A DNA stretch of 53,871 bases from Gammaproteobacteria bacterium (lineage in GTDB: Bacteria > Pseudomonadota > Gammaproteobacteria > JAADGQ01): NCBI GenBank assembly GCA_021648145.1, contig JAKITI010000018.1:1-53871 (forward strand), in the 5' to 3' direction. This document shows, one piece after another, positions 37,029 to 46,859 of the stretch. The translations under genes and the position numbers were made by a program. How positions within the stretch are numbered: position 1 is the stretch's first letter; each line of letters opens with the position of its first letter. Under the pieces are notes generated by a model. That model saw only the letters and a list, made by a program, of their open reading frames with translations. It did not search any database and was not told the origin of the DNA.

Positions 37029-37355
37029 AACAATCTCCTGTTAATTTGGGCAAAGAAACTACCCGAACAAAATACTTTAAAGCATTGATTAATAAATTTT
37101 AAAAAGTGAACTAATATAAAGAGACTCAACCGAAAAGTTGAAGTATTATTAAGACAGATGCAATGACAAGAAAGAGCGAACGATAAATTAAAACCACAAC
37201 ACCCCCTTACCAACACAGATCGGGTGTAGTGTGGTATACGATATTTTAGTCGCTTGAAATCAGGCAAATTCAACATCCTTCTGAAACACATTATCTAACT
37301 GCATCACTACAAACAAGAAGCCTTAAATTCCTTTGCTTCTGAGTTTATTAAAACA
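37029..37355. other. Intergenic between alr and hpf, no gene seen
   Basis: About 330 bases that should contain the hpf promoter and the end of the alr transcript. On the minus strand AGAAGC/GCTTCT (about 37313-37343) is a weak hairpin after alr, and ACACCC/GGGTGT (about 37200-37226) is another dyad. An open frame in this stretch has an implausible composition and is not called. Confidence 0.5.
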
Positions 37356-38447
37356 CTAATGCTTTACCTCGTCCACTATTTTTAACGGTACTCGTGGAGA
37401 AATCCCACAGAGCAATTCATATGAAATCGTTTCAGCACTCTCTGCAATTTCATCTACAGGCAGGCCATCGCCCCAAAGTACCACAAGGTCACCGACCTTG
37501 GCACTTTTGATGGAACGCAAATCAATCATTATCATGTCCATCGAAACACGACCAACCAATCTGGCTTGGCAACCATTCACTAAAACGGGGGTGCCAACAG
37601 CAGCATGACGGGGGTAACCATCCCCGTACCCAACGGCGACCACTCCAATTTGCATATTTTCAGGGCAAGACCACGCAGAGCCATAACCAATACTCTCCCC
37701 TTTTTTGTATTGATTCACCGCGATGAGGCGTGAGCACAATGTCATAACAGGTTTTAAACCCAACTGGTTCGCACTCTTATTCAGTAAAGGCGACGCACCA
37801 TACAGCATGATGCCAGGCCTCACCCAATCCATATGTGTGGATGGCCACCCGAGTATGCCAGCAGAGTTAGCAATACTTTTTTCGGCTTTAATGCTTTTAC
37901 TTATTAAGTTAAACAACTCTAATTGCTGAATTGTTACGGTACTTGACGGGTCATCAGCACAGGCAAGGTGAGTCATCAATCGAGTATTATCATTTACATT
38001 TTTACATTGAGCCAATCGCATCCAGGTGGATTGAAGCCGTTCCGGCGGAAAACCCAGACGATGCATTCCAGAATCCATTTTCAACCAAACAGTCACAGGG
38101 GTTTTCAGGTTCACAGTTTCAAGGATTTTTAACTGTGAAACATGATGAATCACAACTTCAAATTTCTCTTGAGCGATAACAGACAGCTCATCTGCATCAA
38201 AAAAACCTTCGAGCAATACAATAGGGTGAACAATGCCTTCATTTCGAAGTACCAGTGCTTCTTCAACTGAAGCAACACCAAAACTATCAGCTTCCGTTAA
38301 GGTCTGTGCAACATGCAGAGCCCCATGCCCATAAGCATTCGCCTTAACAATAGCCATGATTTTACACTCAGGAGCCGCCTCACGAACACGAGATAAATTT
38401 GAACGGAGCGCTGAAAGATTAATACGTGCTTGAACTGCACGCGTCAC
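37356..38447 (-). CDS. alr: Alanine racemase
   Basis: A 363-residue PLP enzyme interconverting L- and D-alanine for peptidoglycan. Catalytic Lys K35 in AIVKANAYGHG forms the Schiff base, and catalytic Tyr Y255 lies in SIGYGSAW. It overlaps the dnaB stop by four bases, the same dnaB-alr adjacency seen in E. coli and relatives. Confidence 0.95.
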   Translation of the reverse strand: MTRAVQARINLSALRSNLSRVREAAPECKIMAIVKANAYGHGALHVAQTLTEADSFGVASVEEALVLRNEGIVHPIVLLEGFFDADELSVIAQEKFEVVIHHVSQLKILETVNLKTPVTVWLKMDSGMHRLGFPPERLQSTWMRLAQCKNVNDNTRLMTHLACADDPSSTVTIQQLELFNLISKSIKAEKSIANSAGILGWPSTHMDWVRPGIMLYGASPLLNKSANQLGLKPVMTLCSRLIAVNQYKKGESIGYGSAWSCPENMQIGVVAVGYGDGYPRHAAVGTPVLVNGCQARLVGRVSMDMIMIDLRSIKSAKVGDLVVLWGDGLPVDEIAESAETISYELLCGISPRVPLKIVDEVKH

Positions 38448-39826
38448 GCGTAATCCTCACCGCTATATGAGTCGGGAACAAAATTTTCAAAGCGAGTATA
38501 TTTCCCAAGAAAAGTGAGCCTTATTTTGCCTATAGGCCCATTACGCTGTTTGCCGATAATAATTTCAGCCGTCCCTTTGTCAGGGCTATCATCATTATAA
38601 ACTTCATCACGATAAATAAAGACAATCACATCTGCATCCTGCTCAATCGCACCCGACTCACGTAGGTCTGACATGATAGGACGCTTATTGGGTCGCTGCT
38701 CCAGACTGCGATTCAATTGCGACAGTGCAATCACAGGAACATTCAGCTCTTTGGCCAAACCTTTCAATGAGCGAGAAATTTCAGATATTTCTGCTGTACG
38801 ATTATCTGACTTGCCATTCACCTGCATCAACTGAAGATAGTCAATCACAATCATCCCGAGATTATGTTCACGCTTTAAACGACGCGCTTTGGCTCGTAAT
38901 TCAGTGGGAGTTAACGCAGGACTATCATCAATAAAAATTGGAACTTCGGCCAACATACCAACAGCAGATGTTAAACGTGGCCAATCGTCATCTTCCAACT
39001 TTCCAGAGCGAATTTTATGCTGATCAATGCGTCCCAAAGAAGACATCATACGCATCGCCAACTGCTCACCTGGCATTTCCATACTGAAAATAGCGACAGG
39101 AATATTGTGCTTGATTGCAGCATTCTCAGCCAGATTGACTGCGAATGTTGTTTTACCCATGGATGGCCTGCCAGCAACTATCACCAAATCAGAAGGCTGC
39201 AAACCTGAAGTCATCTCATCAAAATCAGCAAATCCTGATGAAATTCCTGTAATTGGGTTATCTTGTTGAAACAACAAGTCAATACGATCGACTGCTTTAA
39301 CTAATAGATCTTTGATCGCAACGAAACCACGTCCGCCACGATTGCCTTGGTCGGCAATCTCAAAAACCAGTTTTTCGGCATTATCCAGCAGCTCGCTATA
39401 ACTTCGTCCTTCAGTATTGAAAGCACTGTCACCAATATCTGTCGCAACTCGAATCAGTTGCCGCAGAATTGAGCGCTCACGAACGATATCTGCATATGCC
39501 TTAATATTCGCTGCACTCGGCGTGTTTTTTACCAAAGAACCTAAATAAGATAGCCCCCCCGCCTCTTCAATTTCACCTAAACTTTCAAGGCGTTCAGAAA
39601 TGGTAATAACATCAAAAGGGGTGTTGGATTCACTAAGGCTAGCAATACAGCTAAAGATCAAACGATGATCCTGACGATAAAAATCCTGATCAATCAACAG
39701 GTCAGCCACTTGATCCCAGCGACTGTTCTCAAGCATCAGGCCGCCAAGCACTGATTGTTCCGCCTCTATAGAGTGTGGTGGAACTTTTAATGCTTCAGTT
39801 GCGGGATCAGAATACTCAGAGTTCAT
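38444..39826 (-). CDS. dnaB: Replicative DNA helicase DnaB
   Basis: A 460-residue hexameric 5'-3' helicase of the replication fork. N-terminal helical domain (about 20-125), linker, then the RecA-like domain with Walker A GRPSMGKT (219-226), Walker B VIDYLQLM and the arginine-finger region RESGAIEQDADV. No intein is present. Gap of 134 bases to rplI upstream. Confidence 0.97.
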   Translation of the reverse strand: MNSEYSDPATEALKVPPHSIEAEQSVLGGLMLENSRWDQVADLLIDQDFYRQDHRLIFSCIASLSESNTPFDVITISERLESLGEIEEAGGLSYLGSLVKNTPSAANIKAYADIVRERSILRQLIRVATDIGDSAFNTEGRSYSELLDNAEKLVFEIADQGNRGGRGFVAIKDLLVKAVDRIDLLFQQDNPITGISSGFADFDEMTSGLQPSDLVIVAGRPSMGKTTFAVNLAENAAIKHNIPVAIFSMEMPGEQLAMRMMSSLGRIDQHKIRSGKLEDDDWPRLTSAVGMLAEVPIFIDDSPALTPTELRAKARRLKREHNLGMIVIDYLQLMQVNGKSDNRTAEISEISRSLKGLAKELNVPVIALSQLNRSLEQRPNKRPIMSDLRESGAIEQDADVIVFIYRDEVYNDDSPDKGTAEIIIGKQRNGPIGKIRLTFLGKYTRFENFVPDSYSGEDYA

Positions 39827-39936
39827 ATTTTATTTATACGCCCAAAACACTCGAACAACACACCCTATCAACCGATGACATACTCAACAACACCATGAAT
39901 AGTAAAATTATGGCCTTGCTGAGCATAGCGTTTCAA

Positions 39937-39960
39937 ACTTAGGAACGGTCGGGAAGTAAC
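39937..39960 (+). repeat. Dispersed short repeat, copy 3 (abuts the rplI stop)
   Basis: ACTTAGGAACGGTCGGGAAG followed by TAAC, directly next to the rplI stop codon at 39961. It shares 14 consecutive bases with copy 2 in the opposite orientation relative to transcription, and similar flanking bases (GAAxTAA). Confidence 0.55.
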
Positions 39961-40416
39961 TTACTCTTCATCAGAAATAATTCTGACTTTAATGACTTTA
40001 TTCAAATCTGCAGCAAGATGAATTGAAACATCAAACTCGCCCAATTCATGCAAAGGCCCTTCTGGCAAACGCACTTCACTTTTTTCAACTGAGATGCCCG
40101 CCTGAGTCAAAGCTTCAGCAATATCGTTTGCACCAACAGAGCCAAATAATTTACTACCCACCCCCGCTTTAGCAGCAATAGTCACAATTTCCAGCTCTTT
40201 TAATGCATTAGAACGCACATCAGCCTTATCACTCGCTTCTTTAGCTGCCGCTTCCAGCGATGCACGACGCTCTTCAAAAACGGCCATATTTGCAGCCGTT
40301 CCTGGCAATGCTTTACCTTGAGGAATCAGGAAATTTCTGGCATAGCCAGGTTTCACAGAAACGCAATCACCTAAATCACCTAGTTTTTGTACTTTTTCCA
40401 GCAAAATTACTTCCAT
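39961..40416 (-). CDS. rplI: 50S ribosomal protein L9
   Basis: A 151-residue two-domain L9. The N-terminal part MEVILLEKVQKLGDLGD, VSVKPGYARNFLIPQGKA is the RNA-binding signature, followed by a long helix and the C-terminal domain. Preceded on the strand by a hairpin that may separate it from the DUF2232 gene. Confidence 0.97.
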   Translation of the reverse strand: MEVILLEKVQKLGDLGDCVSVKPGYARNFLIPQGKALPGTAANMAVFEERRASLEAAAKEASDKADVRSNALKELEIVTIAAKAGVGSKLFGSVGANDIAEALTQAGISVEKSEVRLPEGPLHELGEFDVSIHLAADLNKVIKVRIISDEE

Positions 40417-40442
40417 TTTGCAACACCTCGTATCAAATATTT

Positions 40443-40485
40443 ATCAAAATAAAAGTAACTATTCAGCTCACCCCTGAACAGTTAC
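40443..40485 (-). terminator. Hairpin with T-rich tail between the DUF2232 gene and rplI
   Basis: GTAACTATTCAG (40455-40466) and CTGAACAGTTAC (40474-40485) form a 12-base stem with one mismatch, followed on the minus strand by CTTTTATTTTGAT. It could partly terminate the rpsF-rpsR-DUF2232 transcript before rplI. Confidence 0.6.
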
Positions 40486-40499
40486 ATGCTCATTTCCCA

Positions 40500-41414
40500 T
40501 TATGCTTTGATTTTTGAGCGTAAATCGAGCTGGCTATCCAGCAACCCTGCAACTGATAACGTAAAGATCAATTGCGGAAAAATCAGCAGCATTATATATA
40601 CCGCCGCTAGCCAACCACCACTCAGACCTTTAGCTGCAACCACACCATGCAGTAAACTCAAGCCATGAATCATGAACAGTGTCATCACAACAATAATCAA
40701 ATCCTGCGTCATTGAACCCGCGCCATCATCAATAAAAATGGCAATACCTATCAACGCTACAGCACCGTACGCGATACGTTTATCTAAACGCATTGCATGA
40801 AATTCACGTCGAAAACCACCTTCATTAAACAGCAATGACTGCCACCAACGCCCTATAAATAGTGCAATCATCGTACTAATAACCAAAGCGCTTCCGATCA
40901 CACCCGTCATCGAACGCGCCAATATATCAAACGTTTGTGCGACCTGACCCGATTTGAGTGGCACCCCTGACTGCTCCAGCAAAGGCCTTAAACCCGAATC
41001 AAGGATGTCACGCCACCAACCATAGACATCGCCTACCGCAATATGCATTGCAATCACAACAACGCCACCAATGACACCAGCAACACTGAGTGCGACCGGC
41101 AATGAAACACTCCATCGCAATACAATTGATAACAGCCACACAGGTAACCATAAAACTGAAAATAGCACGCCTGCAACCACCAACGCACTCATTCCACTTT
41201 GCGGCATAACGCCTGCAATAACGACAAAGGCAGCTGTAGAAAAAAGGATAATCAAACCCCCTTCTCTGGCACCGTGCCGCAATGTAACTAACGCAACTGC
41301 TGCTGAGCTAATGCAACTCAGTAACGGCAAAATGAATGACAAAACTGCAGCCGTCACTACAACTAATGTTGCTGACCAGCGCCCCTTTAATATGTAATTT
41401 GCAAGCGCACGCAT
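40500..41414 (-). CDS. DUF2232 integral membrane protein
   Basis: A 304-residue protein with about eight hydrophobic segments, matching the DUF2232 (YybS-like) membrane family often found between rpsR and rplI in gammaproteobacteria outside the Enterobacterales. Function is unknown. Position in the r-protein operon rather than sequence motifs is the main support for the family. E. coli carries priB between rpsF and rpsR; no priB is seen here. Confidence 0.72.
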   Translation of the reverse strand: MRALANYILKGRWSATLVVVTAAVLSFILPLLSCISSAAVALVTLRHGAREGGLIILFSTAAFVVIAGVMPQSGMSALVVAGVLFSVLWLPVWLLSIVLRWSVSLPVALSVAGVIGGVVVIAMHIAVGDVYGWWRDILDSGLRPLLEQSGVPLKSGQVAQTFDILARSMTGVIGSALVISTMIALFIGRWWQSLLFNEGGFRREFHAMRLDKRIAYGAVALIGIAIFIDDGAGSMTQDLIIVVMTLFMIHGLSLLHGVVAAKGLSGGWLAAVYIMLLIFPQLIFTLSVAGLLDSQLDLRSKIKA

Positions 41415-41478
41415 TTTCGCAGGTTATTTAATTCTTAATTTAAAAAATCTGCTAACACCTAGACTTTTACGTCAAGAG

Positions 41479-41709
41479 TTAACCTTTATGTGCATCACAA
41501 TAAGGCAGCAATGCAATAAAGCGAGCTCGACGAACTGCTTTCGCCAATTGTCGCTGATAACGGGCTTTAGTTCCGGTAATGCGACTTGGAACAATCTTGC
41601 CAGTTTCTGAAACTGAAGGTTTTAAAAGATTAATATCTTTATAATCAATTTCAGTAATACCGTCTTGTGTAAAACGGCAAAACCTTCTACGACGAAAAAA
41701 ACGTGCCAT
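41479..41709 (-). CDS. rpsR: 30S ribosomal protein S18
   Basis: A 76-residue S18 with the basic start [14 protein letters not shown] and the conserved [24 protein letters not shown] segment that contacts 16S rRNA and S6. Forms a heterodimer with S6 encoded just upstream. Confidence 0.97.
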   Translation of the reverse strand: MARFFRRRRFCRFTQDGITEIDYKDINLLKPSVSETGKIVPSRITGTKARYQRQLAKAVRRARFIALLPYCDAHKG

Positions 41710-41748
41710 ATCTCTTCCCCTAAATATTTAACTTAATGAATGTTTATT

Positions 41749-42195
41749 TTACGACTCTGATTCGCTTGTAGCTTTTGAACTTGAATCTGATTCAGGGGTT
41801 TCTTCTGAAACCTTAGTCTCTTTATCAGGAGCTGCCACAGGCCTTTGCGGACGAAACGGCCGCTCATTGCGCTCTTCATTCGCTTTAAGCATCGCTGAAG
41901 GTTCAGTAATCGCTTTTTTGCAATTGATGATCAAATTACGAATCACTGCATCATTAAATCGAAATGCACTGTTGATTTCGTCTAAAGCCTCTTGATCACA
42001 CTCAATATTCATCAACACATAATGTGCTTTATGAAGCTTATTGATTGGGTAAGCAAGTTGACGACGACCCCAGTCTTCCAAACGGTGAATACTTCCACCA
42101 CGGGTTTCGACACTCGAACGATAACGTTCAATCATAGAAGGTACTTGTTCACTCTGATCAGGATGGACCAGAAACACGATTTCATAATGTCTCAC
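41749..42195 (-). CDS. rpsF: 30S ribosomal protein S6
   Basis: A 148-residue S6. The globular domain (about 1-98) has [19 protein letters not shown] and [20 protein letters not shown]. The tail (about 100-148) is Glu/Ser/Thr-rich and longer than needed for binding; in E. coli the S6 C-terminus receives added glutamates by RimK. The Shine-Dalgarno GAAGGGAG precedes the ATG. Known rpsF leaders bind S6:S18 through a CCG-containing hairpin; a CCG occurs here, but I could not fold it convincingly. Confidence 0.96.
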   Translation of the reverse strand: MRHYEIVFLVHPDQSEQVPSMIERYRSSVETRGGSIHRLEDWGRRQLAYPINKLHKAHYVLMNIECDQEALDEINSAFRFNDAVIRNLIINCKKAITEPSAMLKANEERNERPFRPQRPVAAPDKETKVSEETPESDSSSKATSESES

Positions 42196-42295
42196 ACTAA
42201 CTCCCTTCGGTTATATAAGCTTCCCACTGCAAATAAATCAGTGATAAAGCAAGGAGAACAACTAAAAATACCCGTGAAAAATGCACGGACGCGGC

Positions 42296-42324
42296 ATTCT
42301 AGTTGAGCCAACACAATTATGCAA
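42296..42324 (-). promoter_or_regulatory. rpsF sigma-70 promoter
   Basis: On the minus strand TTGCAT (42319-42324) and TAGAAT (42296-42301) are 17 bases apart, followed by GCCGCGTCC. The GC-rich discriminator again suggests stringent control, as at rpsB. The leader would be about 95 bases. Confidence 0.62.
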
Positions 42325-42390
42325 TTTATTAAGCACCCCATTTAACCGATAAATAAATTAAACTACAAAACAATCAAAATAACCAGGCAG

Positions 42391-43866
42391 GTGAAAACTT
42401 TGGGCATTCAAACAATTATCACAATTATGGGGTGGCTCGCTGGCATTGTGATGCTTGTGTTATTTATTATGTTTGTTCAAGATGTTTTTCAAAAGAAGCA
42501 TGCTGTTCGGCGCAACTATCCTGTGATTGGACGTTTACGTTATTTTCTGGAGCGACAAGGCGAATACTTCCGACAATATTTTTTCGCTAATGATCGTGAA
42601 GAGATGCCATTCAATCGTGCCACACGCAATTGGGTTTACCGTACATCCAAAGGGCTCGGTGGCCTGATCGGCTTTGGCTCAACGAACGACCAGCGAGAGC
42701 CAGGATCCATTATTTTTGTAAACTCACTTTACCCTAAACTCGAAAAAGAGTGCCTTCCCTCCCCACCTCTTGTGATTGGTGAGCAGTGTGACACACCTTT
42801 TACAGCTCAACATATCGCCAATATCTCAGGTATGAGTTATGGCGCACTCTCGGCTCCAGCCATCAGAGCATTATCAAAAGGGGCTGCAAAATCAAAGGTC
42901 TGGCTCAATACAGGTGAAGGAGGGCTCTCTAATCACCACCAAGAAGGTGATTGCGATCTTATTTTTCAGGTGGGTACGGCAAAATATGGTGTCAGCGATG
43001 AAAATGGATTGCTTTGCGACCGTAAACTTAAAGAGGTCGCCCAACATGTACGTGCTTTTGAAATCAAACTATCACAAGGTGCCAAACCCGGACGGGGTGG
43101 TGTCGTTCCAGCCACCAAAGTCACTGAAGAGGTCGCTGAAATTCGCGGTATTCCCGCAGGAAAAACATCCAGCAGCCCTAACCGTCATATAGATATTCAG
43201 TCGGCGAATGATCTGATTGACATGATTCAGCGCATTCGAGATATAACAGGGAAACCTGTCGGCTTTAAAACAGTAATCTCCTCTAAAATTTACCTGGAAG
43301 ATTTTTTTGATGCCGTATTAAAAAAAGGGCGGGATTATGCACCCGACTTCATCACAGTCGATGGTGGAAATGGTGGTTCTGGAGCCGCCCCTCAAGTCCT
43401 GTTGGATCACGTAGGATTACCGCTTGATGAATCATTACCTATTCTGGTAGACACACTGATTGAATCAGACCTGCGTGATCAAGTCCGTATTATTGCTTCA
43501 GGTAAACTTATTACTTCAGCCAAGGTCGCATGGGCACTTTGCATGGGTGCTGACTTCACTGTCTCTGCCCGAGGTTTCATGTTCTCTCTCGGTTGCATTC
43601 AAGCCATGCAATGCCACCAAGATACCTGCCCCACCGGAATAACCACGCACAACAAACGATTGCAAAAAGGATTGGTTGTTGCAGATAAAGCCACCCGCGC
43701 AGCCAACTATGCACACTGGCTCAACCATGAAGTGGACGTATTGGCACACTCTTGCGGGCTGACGAATGCTCGCGAATTCCGCCGCCACCATGCCCGCATT
43801 GTCAAATCAGCCGGACTAAGCGTACCGCTAGACCAGCTTTACCCATACCCTACTTCATCTGATTGA
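42391..43866 (+). CDS. Membrane-anchored FMN-binding glutamate synthase-like protein
   Basis: A 491-residue protein with one N-terminal transmembrane helix (about 9-30), then the FMN/TIM-barrel synthase domain of glutamate synthase. The 3Fe-4S cysteine pattern C-x5-C-x4-C is intact at C402, C408 and C413 ([16 protein letters not shown]). It lacks the glutaminase domain and the gltD-type partner, so ammonia donor and electron source are unknown. GTG at 42391 is used as start. Its stop codon lies inside the -35 element of the clpB heat-shock promoter. Confidence 0.85.
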   Translation: MKTLGIQTIITIMGWLAGIVMLVLFIMFVQDVFQKKHAVRRNYPVIGRLRYFLERQGEYFRQYFFANDREEMPFNRATRNWVYRTSKGLGGLIGFGSTNDQREPGSIIFVNSLYPKLEKECLPSPPLVIGEQCDTPFTAQHIANISGMSYGALSAPAIRALSKGAAKSKVWLNTGEGGLSNHHQEGDCDLIFQVGTAKYGVSDENGLLCDRKLKEVAQHVRAFEIKLSQGAKPGRGGVVPATKVTEEVAEIRGIPAGKTSSSPNRHIDIQSANDLIDMIQRIRDITGKPVGFKTVISSKIYLEDFFDAVLKKGRDYAPDFITVDGGNGGSGAAPQVLLDHVGLPLDESLPILVDTLIESDLRDQVRIIASGKLITSAKVAWALCMGADFTVSARGFMFSLGCIQAMQCHQDTCPTGITTHNKRLQKGLVVADKATRAANYAHWLNHEVDVLAHSCGLTNAREFRRHHARIVKSAGLSVPLDQLYPYPTSSD

Positions 43867-43889
43867 AATTCCACCTCTCGCCCCCATAT
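43861..43889 (+). promoter_or_regulatory. Sigma-32 (heat-shock) promoter of clpB
   Basis: GATTGAAA (43861-43868) resembles the sigma-32 -35 CTTGAAA and CCCCATAT (43882-43889) matches the -10 CCCCATNT, with a 13-base spacer. clpB is a classic sigma-32 target in E. coli. The -35 overlaps the stop codon of the preceding gene. Confidence 0.85.
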
Positions 43890-43918
43890 ATTAATTATCA
43901 ACATCAAAATATATGGGG
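43882..43918 (+). promoter_or_regulatory. Inverted repeat spanning the clpB -10 element and Shine-Dalgarno region
   Basis: CCCCATATATT (43882-43892) is a perfect inverted repeat of AATATATGGGG (43908-43918), with 15 bases between. The left arm includes the promoter -10; the right arm includes GGGG, the only candidate Shine-Dalgarno, 10 bases before the ATG at 43929. Confidence 0.75.
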
Positions 43919-43928
43919 AAATATCTTA

Positions 43929-46505
43929 ATGAGAATGGATAAACTAACCAGTAAATTTCAACAAGCTCTGGCTGACGCACAAAGCTTGGCTGTCGGCAAA
44001 GATCATCAATTCATTGAACCCATCCATTTAATGATCGCTCTGCTTGATCAGCAAGGCGGCAGCACACGCCACTTAATCGGCAAAGCTGAAGTGGATGTCA
44101 ACGGGTTACGCTCTGAGTTAGGCCATGCACTGGATCGCCTACCCACCGTTGAAGGAGCAGAGGGTGACGTACAAGTATCCAATAGTTTAGGGCGACTTTT
44201 AAATGTCACCGACAAACTATCCCAGCAACACAAAGACCAATATATTTCCAGTGAAATGTTTGTTCTCGCCGCTGTGGATGACAAAGACACACTCGGCACG
44301 CTATTGCGCAAGGCCGGCGGCACTAAATCAATACTCAAAAAATCAATTGAAGAGCTACGCAATGGAGAAAAAGTGACAGACCCCAATGCAGAAGAGCAAC
44401 GTCAGGCACTGGAAAAATATACAATTGACCTCACCGAACGTGCCGAACAAGGTAAATTAGACCCCGTCATTGGACGTGACGATGAAATTCGTCGCACCAT
44501 TCAAGTGCTGCAACGTCGCACGAAAAACAACCCCGTACTCATTGGTGAACCTGGCGTGGGTAAAACGGCCATTGCCGAAGGGTTAGCGCAACGTATCGTG
44601 AATAGTGAAGTGCCTGAAGGGATGAAAAACAAGCGCTTGCTGTCACTTGATTTAGGAGCATTAATTGCCGGTGCAAAATTCAGAGGTGAATTTGAAGAGC
44701 GTTTAAAAGCCGTTTTAAATGACCTTGCCAAACAAGAAGGCCAAATCATTCTATTTATTGACGAACTGCATACAATGGTCGGAGCTGGTAAAGCGGAAGG
44801 CGCTATGGATGCAGGTAACATGCTCAAACCCGCCTTGGCTCGTGGTGAACTGCACTGTGTTGGAGCCACCACATTAGATGAATACCGCAAATATATTGAA
44901 AAAGATGCTGCACTGGAACGTCGTTTCCAAAAAATACTGGTTGAAGAACCTTCTGTTGAAGACACTATTGCTATTTTGCGCGGGCTTAAAGAAAAATATG
45001 AAGTGCATCATGGTGTTGATATTACAGACCCCGCCATTGTCGCTGCGGCAACACTCTCAAACCGTTACATCACTGATCGTCAAATGCCCGATAAAGCCAT
45101 TGATCTGATTGATGAAGCTGCCAGCCGCATTCGCATGGAAATTGACTCCAAACCCGAAGAGATGGATCGACTGGAACGTCGTTTGATTCAACTTAAAATC
45201 GAACGTGAAGCCCTCGCCAAAGAGAGCGATGAAGCCTCTCAGAAACGACTGGCCATCTTACAAACAGAAATTAATGAAATCGAACGTGAATTTTCTGATC
45301 TGGAAGAGATATGGAAAGCCGAAAAAGCAGCGCTTCAAGGTACGCAACAGATTAAAGAAAAACTTGATCATGCGCGTATTGAACTGGAAACAGCCAACCG
45401 TGCTGGCGATTTAACACGCATGTCAGAACTTCAGTACGGCCTCATCCCAGAGCTTGAAAAACAGCTCGATATGGCGGGCCAGGCTGAAATGATGGACATG
45501 ACGCTGCTGCGCAATAAAGTCACGGAAGAAGAGATTGCTGAAGTCATCTCAAAATGGACAGGAATTCCTGTCACCAAAATGCTGGAAGGTGAACGTGAAA
45601 AGTTGCTGCAAATGGAAAGCATTATTCAACACCGATTGATTGGCCAGACTGAAGCACTTACAGCAGTGTCAAACGCCATTCGTCGTTCCCGTGCAGGGCT
45701 TTCTGATCCAGACAAGCCCAATGGCTCATTCCTCTTCCTCGGCCCTACCGGAGTCGGTAAAACAGAGCTGACCAAAGCACTGGCTGAGTTTTTGTTTGAT
45801 ACGGAAGATGCAATGATTCGCATTGATATGTCCGAATTTATGGAAAAACATTCGGTCGCAAGGCTTGTCGGCGCACCTCCCGGGTATGTTGGATATGAAG
45901 AGGGTGGCTATCTGACAGAAGCTGTACGCCGTAAACCCTACTCTGTCATTTTACTGGATGAAGTTGAAAAAGCGCACCCTGATGTTTTTAATATTTTACT
46001 ACAAGTATTAGATGATGGCCGCCTTACAGATGGCCACGGCCGTACCGTCGATTTTAGAAACACCGTCATTATCATGACTTCAAACCTGGGCTCTGAAATC
46101 ATTCAGGAAATGGCAGGCGAAGAAAATTACGATAAGATGAAAGATGCTGTGATGGAAATTGTAAGCCAGCATTTCAGACCTGAATTCATCAATCGTATTG
46201 ATGACATGGTGGTATTTCACCCACTGGCAAGGGAGCAAATTCGGGCGATTGCAGTAATCCATACCAACGCTATCAGCCAACGTTTGCATGAACGTGACAT
46301 CACACTCAAACTCACAGAAGAAGTGCTTGATCTGCTAGGTGAAAGTGGTTACGACCCTATTTATGGTGCACGACCACTCAAACGCACGATTCAGCAGATG
46401 ATTGAAAACCCGTTGGCACAAGAAATTTTATCAGGAAATTTTTTGCCTGGGGACTCAGTTGAAGCTGTTATTGAAGGTGAAAAAATCACTTTCATCAAAA
46501 AGTAA
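43929..46505 (+). CDS. clpB: ClpB disaggregase
   Basis: An 858-residue Hsp100 chaperone that with DnaK extracts proteins from aggregates. The start at 43929 ([20 protein letters not shown]) matches the family; an earlier in-frame ATG at 43863 is inside the promoter. N-domain (1 to about 145), AAA-1 with Walker A GEPGVGKT near 206, a coiled-coil middle domain (about 400-525) and AAA-2 with Walker A GPTGVGKT near 605. Ends in a strong terminator. Confidence 0.97.
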   Translation: MRMDKLTSKFQQALADAQSLAVGKDHQFIEPIHLMIALLDQQGGSTRHLIGKAEVDVNGLRSELGHALDRLPTVEGAEGDVQVSNSLGRLLNVTDKLSQQHKDQYISSEMFVLAAVDDKDTLGTLLRKAGGTKSILKKSIEELRNGEKVTDPNAEEQRQALEKYTIDLTERAEQGKLDPVIGRDDEIRRTIQVLQRRTKNNPVLIGEPGVGKTAIAEGLAQRIVNSEVPEGMKNKRLLSLDLGALIAGAKFRGEFEERLKAVLNDLAKQEGQIILFIDELHTMVGAGKAEGAMDAGNMLKPALARGELHCVGATTLDEYRKYIEKDAALERRFQKILVEEPSVEDTIAILRGLKEKYEVHHGVDITDPAIVAAATLSNRYITDRQMPDKAIDLIDEAASRIRMEIDSKPEEMDRLERRLIQLKIEREALAKESDEASQKRLAILQTEINEIEREFSDLEEIWKAEKAALQGTQQIKEKLDHARIELETANRAGDLTRMSELQYGLIPELEKQLDMAGQAEMMDMTLLRNKVTEEEIAEVISKWTGIPVTKMLEGEREKLLQMESIIQHRLIGQTEALTAVSNAIRRSRAGLSDPDKPNGSFLFLGPTGVGKTELTKALAEFLFDTEDAMIRIDMSEFMEKHSVARLVGAPPGYVGYEEGGYLTEAVRRKPYSVILLDEVEKAHPDVFNILLQVLDDGRLTDGHGRTVDFRNTVIIMTSNLGSEIIQEMAGEENYDKMKDAVMEIVSQHFRPEFINRIDDMVVFHPLAREQIRAIAVIHTNAISQRLHERDITLKLTEEVLDLLGESGYDPIYGARPLKRTIQQMIENPLAQEILSGNFLPGDSVEAVIEGEKITFIKK

Positions 46506-46516
46506 CTTGAAGACAG

Positions 46517-46553
46517 AAAAGGCTGCATGCAAGCGACGCATGAAGCCTTTTTT
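46517..46553 (+). terminator. clpB terminator
   Basis: AAAAGGCT-GCATGC pairs with GCATG-AAGCCTTTT with one mismatch and a seven-base loop, followed by a run of T. Confidence 0.88.
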
Positions 46554-46859
46554 CACTCCATAAATAGAAACTAAAATAGTGTCCCCCAACAGTAGCACTC
46601 CCCCTCTCATTCCGCTTTAACATTAGAAACATGACAAAGTATTTGAGAAATTTCATGCTTTTATCATAGCACTTTAACTTTCATCTTAGCTGATTGAAAT
46701 TCATTGCTTAACGCAAGGTTAAATTAGACAACAGTAAGGTAATAATTCACAAATAACATGTGCATTACTCCATATAAAACTGACCAATAGAAAGACTATC
46801 ATGTTCCTGTGAAAAATAGATTTTCACATTATATTTTTAATATCAATGAGGGAAAAACA
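46554..46859. other. Intergenic after clpB, AT-rich regulatory region
   Basis: About 300 bases with no gene. The only structure I can name is the GTGAAAA/TTTTCAC dyad at 46809-46827, listed separately. It should hold the promoter of the 152-residue exported protein. Confidence 0.5.
46809..46827. promoter_or_regulatory. Dyad GTGAAAA-N5-TTTTCAC upstream of exported protein gene
   Basis: GTGAAAA (46809-46815) and TTTTCAC (46821-46827) are perfect inverted repeats, 32 bases before the ATG at 46860. Could be an operator or an RNA hairpin in the leader. Compare the GTGA/TCAC dyads at 47601 and 48385. Confidence 0.45.

Noticed and set aside
37025..37291. Minus-strand frame upstream of hpf
   Set aside because: Odd Cys/Phe-rich composition, no homologue recognised, occupies the hpf promoter region.
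42196..42295. S6:S18 leader motif upstream of rpsF
   Set aside because: A CCG is present near the Shine-Dalgarno, but I could not draw the required stem with confidence.
43882..43918. clpB leader as an RNA thermometer
   Set aside because: The left arm lies in the promoter -10, so the sigma-32 transcript would not contain it; only readthrough RNA could fold this way.
44501..44965. Long antisense frame within clpB
   Set aside because: Codon-structure shadow of a highly conserved gene; Ser-rich composition is typical of such shadows.
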